Below are positions 5,724 through 9,806 of a stretch of 9,806 nucleotides of DNA, piece by piece. Position 1 is the first letter of the stretch, and each line of letters starts with the position of its first letter. Source of the stretch: Brevundimonas sp. UBA7635 (GTDB taxonomy: Bacteria > Pseudomonadota > Alphaproteobacteria > Caulobacterales > Caulobacteraceae); the NCBI GenBank assembly GCA_002483865.1, contig DLIT01000107.1:952-10757 (forward strand), read 5' to 3'. The translations under genes were made by a program, and so were the position numbers. Below the pieces are notes generated by a model, which was not told the origin of the DNA, ran no database searches, and saw only the letters and a list, made by a program, of their open reading frames with translations.

Positions 5724-7151
5724 ATGAGCACGGCGGATCGGAAACTCTTTCTTGGTGGTCGGCTGAAGCGGCTGCGGCGCTCGCTGGACCTGTCGCAGAC
5801 GGCCATGGCGGCAGACCTGGGGGTTTCGCCCTCCTATCTGAACCACATCGAGCGGAACCAGCGCCCGGTCTCGGCCCAGCTGCTGCTGCGCCTGGCCGAG
5901 ACCTATGACGTGGATCTGCGCAACCTGGGCCAGTCGGGCGGCACAGATGCCGAGGCCGAGCTGTCCGAAGCCTTTGCCGATCCCCTGTTCCACGGCCTCA
6001 GCGTCCCCCGGCACGAGATCATCCAGCTGGCCGAGGACCAGCCGGCCGCTGCCGATGCCATCTTGCGCCTCTATCGCGCCTTTTCCGACCGCCGGGTGCG
6101 CGACCGGGTCGAGGCCGAGGTGGCGGGCGGCGCGGCTCCGACCGACAGCCCTACCGAATGGGTGCGCGAATACATCCAGTCGCGCCAGAACCACGAACCG
6201 GAGCTGGACGCCCTGGGCGAGGCTCTGAGCGCATCATTGAAGGCCGAGACCCCGTCATCCAACGACAGTTTTGAAAGTCTGGCCCGCGCCCGTCTGGCCT
6301 CCAGTCACGGCCTGACGGTCCGCACCCTGCCCGCCGAGGTCATGGTGGAATGGACGCGCCGGTTCGACCCGCACCGGGGACGGCTGCTTCTGTCTGACAC
6401 CCTGGGGCCGTCATCTCGGGCCTTTGCCATCGCCTGCCAGTTGGCCCTGGTCGAGCACGGTTCGCAGCTTCAGGCCCTGACCGATGCCGCCCGTGCGCCG
6501 GACCAGGCGACCCGCAACCTGCTAAAGGCCTCGCTGACCAATAGCCTGGCCGCCGCTACCCTGATGCCCTATGGCGCGTTCCAGCGCACGGCCGAAGAGA
6601 CAGGCTATGATCTGGCTCGGCTGCAGGCCCGGTTCGGCGTAGGATTTGAACAGGTGGCCCACCGCCTGACCACCCTGTCACGACCCACCGCGCGCGGCGT
6701 GCCCTTCTTCCTGATGCGGGTGGATCAGGCAGGCAATGTTTCCAAGCGTTATGCTTCCGGGGCCTTTCCCTTTTCGCGCTTTGGTGGGGCCTGCCCCCGC
6801 TGGCGGCTACACTCGGCGTTTCGCACGCCGGGCCGCATTGTCACCCAGATCATCGAGACTCCCGATGGCGGTCGCTGGTTCACCCTGGCCCGCACCGTCG
6901 ATCGCCAGGGGCAGGACGCCTTTACCGAAGGTCACGACCTGGCCATTGGCCTGGGCTGCGAGTTGAAGCACGCCCATCGTCTGATCTATGCGCGGGGGCT
7001 GGACCTGCAAAAGCCCGAGGTTACGCCGATCGGCCCCGCCTGCCGCCTGTGCGAGCGCCACCCCTGTGCCGAGCGCGCGGCTCCGCCCGTGGGCCGCGCC
7101 CTGGTGGTGGACGACTGGTCAAAATCGGTCAGTCCCTACCCCTTTGCCTAG
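5724..7151 (+). CDS. XRE/ScfR-family transcriptional regulator, likely controlling aceA
   Basis: This is a DNA-binding regulator of the short-chain fatty acyl-CoA regulator (ScfR) family, which includes RamB and PccR. An XRE-type helix-turn-helix is at about 10-66 (LSQTAMAADLGVSPSYLNHIERNQRPVS). A middle part at about 160-300 resembles the IrrE/M78 fold (for example NSLAAATLMPYGAF) but has no HExxH, so no peptidase activity is expected. The C-terminal ScfR domain (formerly DUF2083) is at about 315-470. It ends with conserved cysteines in CRLCERHPCAERAAPP (Cys440, 443, 448; also Cys412), which may bind a metal or form a structural site. The ATG at 5724 is fixed by an in-frame TGA just upstream. 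No Shine-Dalgarno is visible, so the message may be leaderless or have a short leader. It is divergent from aceA, as expected for its local regulator; RamB is known to control isocitrate lyase genes in actinobacteria. The acyl-CoA ligand cannot be read from the sequence. Confidence 0.92.
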   Translation: MSTADRKLFLGGRLKRLRRSLDLSQTAMAADLGVSPSYLNHIERNQRPVSAQLLLRLAETYDVDLRNLGQSGGTDAEAELSEAFADPLFHGLSVPRHEIIQLAEDQPAAADAILRLYRAFSDRRVRDRVEAEVAGGAAPTDSPTEWVREYIQSRQNHEPELDALGEALSASLKAETPSSNDSFESLARARLASSHGLTVRTLPAEVMVEWTRRFDPHRGRLLLSDTLGPSSRAFAIACQLALVEHGSQLQALTDAARAPDQATRNLLKASLTNSLAAATLMPYGAFQRTAEETGYDLARLQARFGVGFEQVAHRLTTLSRPTARGVPFFLMRVDQAGNVSKRYASGAFPFSRFGGACPRWRLHSAFRTPGRIVTQIIETPDGGRWFTLARTVDRQGQDAFTEGHDLAIGLGCELKHAHRLIYARGLDLQKPEVTPIGPACRLCERHPCAERAAPPVGRALVVDDWSKSVSPYPFA

Positions 7152-8578
7152 TCTGTCAGCACGATCCGACCATCGCGCATCTGGAAGGCCACCCGAGTTC
7201 GGCTGAACAGGTCGGCCACGAGCGTGGCCGGGTCCGACGCGCCGTCGTCCAACAGGCGATCAATCGGAACTGTGACACCCGCATCACCCGAAACGGTCAC
7301 CAGTTCAGCCAGCCATTCCTCCCGGGTCAGGATGCCATCCTCGCGGTTTTGATCGATCAAACGGCGGATGAAGTCAGCGAAATCGCCGCTGTCCCGGTTT
7401 CTCTGTGCGCCCTCTGCGGCCAGGCTGAAGACGGCTCCACAGGCGTAATACGCACGGTGCTCACCCCGCTCACCGGCGGAGACCACGGGCTGGCGCGCCA
7501 GCTTCACACAGTCATCAACCTCGCGCTGCAACTCGGTGCGGTCATCATAGGCCGGGTCGCGCGCCTTCAGGGCCCGCACGGCGAGCAGATCGGCACCGCC
7601 CTCGGTGATCCAGGCGTCGCGGGCATATTCATAACCGACCGTCTGGCCCAGCCAGAAGTGCGCGGCCTCATGGGCGATGAACCACAGGGCCCGTTCGCGG
7701 ATCTCATCGTTCGGCTCGACAATGCCGCAGCCTTCGAAATTCATCACGATCAAGCCAGGCAGGACGCTGCCGCCCATGCTGGTCATCCGGTCGGTCGGCC
7801 CATTCCACGCCGCCATCAGGACCGGCTTTTCTGCTCCGGCTGCGGCTGAGCCCAACCTGTGGCGATACCATCGGCCCGTCGCGGGCGCGGCCTCGGCCAG
7901 GGTGGAGGCCATCCATTGCGGCAGGGCGGGGTCAATGACTGCCGTCAGCCCTTCGCCTTCGGTCACATCCACCTGACCCATCAGGACATAGGACCGCTCC
8001 ATTCGGGTGATCAGCCGGGGCCACCTCTGCCCGGCATAGAGGACCGGTCCGGCCTCATCACGCCAGACCACCTCGATCGGCGGCGTGGGAATGGACACGC
8101 CGTTCAGGTCTGACGGCAGGGCCGCCACCTCGGCCAGGCTTTCGACCGGGAACAAATTAGCCTGGCGTGTCGGCAGGGCGATCGCTCCATTGGAAAAGGC
8201 CAGGGTCGGGTATTCGGCCTCCAGATCAACAGACCGTGGCCGCGCCTCGATCTCGACCGTGCGCGGCACCGGAGATCCGTCCCGGGTTTTCAGGACGTCG
8301 TAAAAACCTGCGCGATCCAACACCACGCCGGGCGTCAGTACCCGCCACTGCTGCGCTCGCCACGGCTGGCGCTGCTCTCTGGTCAGGGCCGAATCGGTAA
8401 AGACCCAGGCCGCAGCATCCCGATCCAGGCTGTAGCGGATCAGCACCCGCTCACCCTGACGCGTCACCTCGGCGCGATTGTCCTGAAGCCTTGGCATGGG
8501 CCCAGGTGTCGCGGCACAGGCCCCGACCAGAGTGACAAGGCTGATCAGGCCAGCAACCAGGGGCAGGGTCTTCTTCAA
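7148..8578 (-). CDS. Putative lipoprotein with an M1-type zinc metallopeptidase motif
   Basis: I do not recognise a named gene. The 476-residue protein starts with a lipoprotein signal peptide: MKK, a hydrophobic run, then the lipobox LVGAC with Cys21 as the lipidated residue, so it should be anchored to a membrane facing the periplasm. Residues 22-290 resemble the beta-rich N-terminal part of M1/M61-type peptidases, though only loosely. The zinc motif HEAAH (303-307) is followed after exactly 18 residues by Glu326 (ITEGGAD), the HExxH-X18-E arrangement of the M1 family, so it is probably catalytic. The GxMEN exopeptidase motif of true M1 aminopeptidases is not obvious; the stretch upstream of the zinc motif reads GLIVMNFEGCG. 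The start is TTG at 8578: an in-frame TGA lies 9 bases upstream of it, GAGG is 7 bases upstream, and the next Met (28) would remove the signal peptide. It lies 55 bp downstream of a WYL regulator on the same strand. Its substrate is unknown. Confidence 0.85.
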   Translation of the reverse strand: MKKTLPLVAGLISLVTLVGACAATPGPMPRLQDNRAEVTRQGERVLIRYSLDRDAAAWVFTDSALTREQRQPWRAQQWRVLTPGVVLDRAGFYDVLKTRDGSPVPRTVEIEARPRSVDLEAEYPTLAFSNGAIALPTRQANLFPVESLAEVAALPSDLNGVSIPTPPIEVVWRDEAGPVLYAGQRWPRLITRMERSYVLMGQVDVTEGEGLTAVIDPALPQWMASTLAEAAPATGRWYRHRLGSAAAGAEKPVLMAAWNGPTDRMTSMGGSVLPGLIVMNFEGCGIVEPNDEIRERALWFIAHEAAHFWLGQTVGYEYARDAWITEGGADLLAVRALKARDPAYDDRTELQREVDDCVKLARQPVVSAGERGEHRAYYACGAVFSLAAEGAQRNRDSGDFADFIRRLIDQNREDGILTREEWLAELVTVSGDAGVTVPIDRLLDDGASDPATLVADLFSRTRVAFQMRDGRIVLTD

Positions 8579-8596
8579 AGCGGAGCCTCATCTGAA

Positions 8597-8620
8597 TAGC
8601 GGGGCCGACTGTCCTCGCTA
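8597..8620 (-). other. Stem-loop between the WYL regulator and lipoprotein genes
   Basis: TAGCGGGG (8597-8604) and CCTCGCTA (8613-8620) are complementary over 7 of 8 positions, with an 8-base loop. In the minus-strand transcript the odd position is an A-C mismatch. No T-run follows, so it is not a standard terminator. It ends about 7 bases before the GAGG ribosome site of the lipoprotein gene and could tune its translation or partly stop transcription between the two genes. Confidence 0.35.
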
Positions 8621-8633
8621 GATCCCCCACCTG

Positions 8634-9662
8634 TCATCTTACAAATCGGTCAGGGCTCAGGCCGGTTCCGCAGCCCCCGACCGCCGGGCCGAGCGCTGCC
8701 CGCGCCTTTTCCAGTTCGGCGGCCATGACGGCCTTCAGCCGTTCGGGTTGCAGAATCTGGGCCTGGCCGCTCCAGCTGAACAGGTGCCAGGCCAGTTCGC
8801 GCATACCGGAGGCCCTGAACCGCACGATGACCGAGCCGTCCGGTTGATCTTCCAGCGTCTGGGTCGGGTGCCAGCGCCAGTCGCGGGCGTCACCTGCTCC
8901 TTCGGGGGCGACGCGCAGGACCACGTCCTCGATCTCATCCTGATAGATGCCAAAGGACTGGCTGGCAAAAGCGGCCAGATCGAAATCGGCGGGTGGGCGG
9001 GCCATGCCCTCGCCTGTCGATACACTGCTCATCCGGTCAAGGCGGAAGGTCTGGATGCGGTCGCTGGCCGGATCATGGGCCACTAAATAGTTCGCTCGCC
9101 CGAACATCAGGCCACAGGGGGTGACGATCCGGCTGCGCGCCTCTGCTCCCGGCCGCGAATAGATAAAGCCGAGCGGCTGTTCCGCCAGGATGGCCCCACG
9201 AATGGCAGTCAACACCGCCTCGTCCGCGCCCGGACGGGGGCCCGCCTGGACGGCGATGGTCTCGGCCCGCACCAAGGCCTCCAGATCCGGAGCCATCCGG
9301 TTCAGGGTGGTCGAGCGCATGGCGGCCTTGATCTTGCGCTCCAGCCCTTCAAGGGCCGCCGCCCGCCCAGCCTCGCCACTGGCGCGAAGCCCCGCCGCCG
9401 CCTTGGTTAGCTCCAGCATCTCGGGGGCCGTCGGGGCCTGCTCAAAAGCCGAGAGCCCGCCCCGGATGCGCCACCGCTTGGTCGGGGGATCGGACACCTC
9501 TTCCACCTGGGGGAACAGCATCAGAACGGCATCACGCAGGCGTTCGGCCGTTCGACGCCCCACACCCAACTGGCCAGCCATCTCATTCAGCGTCAGCCCC
9601 TCGGCGCTGGCCGCCATGCCGCGTGCCAGATCGATGACCATCAGGGCCTTGTCATGCCGCAT
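8634..9662 (-). CDS. WYL-domain transcriptional regulator (YafY/PafC-like)
   Basis: This is a 342-residue regulator with an N-terminal winged helix-turn-helix at about 5-66 (LTLNEMAGQLGVGRRTAERLRDAV is the recognition part). A linker helix region follows, then a WYL domain at about 145-215 and a C-terminal WCX extension at about 245-325. WYL domains bind ligands, in some cases nucleic acid, and WYL regulators control many unrelated systems including DNA-damage and phage-defence genes. The domain shows PCGLMFGRANYLVAHD (182-197) and FRLDRM (206-211). The first residue of the name motif is Asn (NYL, 191-193) in place of Trp, while the partner FRLDR stretch is kept. The ATG at 9662 has GGAG 7 bases upstream. 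It is divergent from the gene starting at 9756 and upstream of the lipoprotein gene on its own strand, so it could regulate either. The ligand is unknown. Confidence 0.9.
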   Translation of the reverse strand: MRHDKALMVIDLARGMAASAEGLTLNEMAGQLGVGRRTAERLRDAVLMLFPQVEEVSDPPTKRWRIRGGLSAFEQAPTAPEMLELTKAAAGLRASGEAGRAAALEGLERKIKAAMRSTTLNRMAPDLEALVRAETIAVQAGPRPGADEAVLTAIRGAILAEQPLGFIYSRPGAEARSRIVTPCGLMFGRANYLVAHDPASDRIQTFRLDRMSSVSTGEGMARPPADFDLAAFASQSFGIYQDEIEDVVLRVAPEGAGDARDWRWHPTQTLEDQPDGSVIVRFRASGMRELAWHLFSWSGQAQILQPERLKAVMAAELEKARAALGPAVGGCGTGLSPDRFVR

Positions 9663-9691
9663 CAGACTTCTCCACAGACATACGTCCGAAC

Positions 9692-9717
9692 CTGACGCAA
9701 TGCTGCTTCATCCTACC
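9692..9717 (+). promoter_or_regulatory. Possible housekeeping promoter for the right-edge gene
   Basis: CTGACGC (9692-9698) matches the Caulobacter-type -35 (TTGACGS) at six of seven bases. CCTACC (9712-9717) is a partial match to the -10 (GCTANA), 13 bases further on, within the 10-14 spacing known for that consensus. Transcription would start about 30 bases before the ATG at 9756, leaving room for its AGGAG site. This is a moderate match only. Confidence 0.38.
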
Positions 9718-9755
9718 AACATCAGCAAGAGGCAATCGCTTCAGGAGTTCACGTC

Positions 9756-9806
9756 ATGGCCTTCGCCCACACCACCGCTCAAAAGCCCGCCCGCAAGACC
9801 TTCGCC
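9756..9806 (+). CDS. Start of a gene cut off by the right edge; function unknown
   Basis: Only 17 codons are visible: MAFAHTTAQKPARKTFA. The ATG has a good ribosome site, AGGAG, 8 bases upstream, and a possible promoter is placed correctly before it. The segment is basic and rich in Ala and Thr, and does not look like a signal peptide. It is divergent from the WYL regulator across a 93-bp shared control region, so it is a candidate target of that regulator. Too little is present to name the product. Confidence 0.7.
   Translation, partial: MAFAHTTAQKPARKTFA

Noticed and set aside
4858..5727. Plus-strand open frame of 289 codons opposite aceA
   Set aside because: It is a mirror frame of isocitrate lyase, which has all its catalytic motifs. 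The frame runs through the operator region and has no domain.
7049..7849. Plus-strand open frame of 266 codons overlapping the regulator end and the lipoprotein gene
   Set aside because: It is antisense to the lipoprotein gene and out of frame with the regulator, and shows no domain or ribosome site that would support it.

Overview
The window is GC-rich, densely coded DNA that looks like a chromosomal segment of an alphaproteobacterium, most likely Caulobacterales (a Brevundimonas- or Caulobacter-like organism). This rests on three things: the phoR-pstC-pstA gene order, the long N-terminal extensions of PstC and PstA, and an isocitrate lyase divergent from an ScfR-family regulator. The genus is an inference from protein style and synteny, not a database result. 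I see no RNA genes, insertion sequences, CRISPR arrays or phage genes. No gap between genes exceeds about 175 bases.

Left part (1-3876, all on the minus strand, read right to left): the phosphate-starvation block. The sensor kinase gene phoR comes first, then pstC, then pstA, which runs off the left edge. A candidate Pho box with a -10 element lies in the phoR-pstC gap. The transporter genes could therefore be induced by phosphate starvation separately from phoR. The usual next genes (pstB, phoU, phoB) would lie beyond the left edge.

Middle part (3990-7151): a carbon-metabolism unit. Isocitrate lyase (aceA, minus) opens the glyoxylate shunt. It is followed by a 69-residue protein of unknown function with a strong ribosome binding site, and the unit ends in a clear intrinsic terminator. 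Divergent from aceA is a 475-residue regulator with an XRE helix-turn-helix and a C-terminal ScfR (short-chain fatty acyl-CoA regulator) domain. The 155-bp shared control region carries a tandem repeat, GTCACATMATGAC, twice at 25-bp spacing, plus two weaker GTCAC sites. These are good candidates for the operator through which the regulator controls aceA and itself.

Right part (7148-9806): a minus-strand pair made of a WYL-domain regulator and, downstream, a lipoprotein with an intact M1-type zinc-peptidase signature (HExxH-18 residues-E). The lipoprotein starts at TTG, and its stop codon shares a CTAG palindrome with the stop of the convergent ScfR-type regulator. Divergent from the WYL regulator, the first 17 codons of another gene run off the right edge.

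Most of the content is ordinary housekeeping. The parts most worth a second look are the aceA/regulator operator array, the small protein cotranscribed with aceA, and the WYL regulator-metallopeptidase lipoprotein pair.
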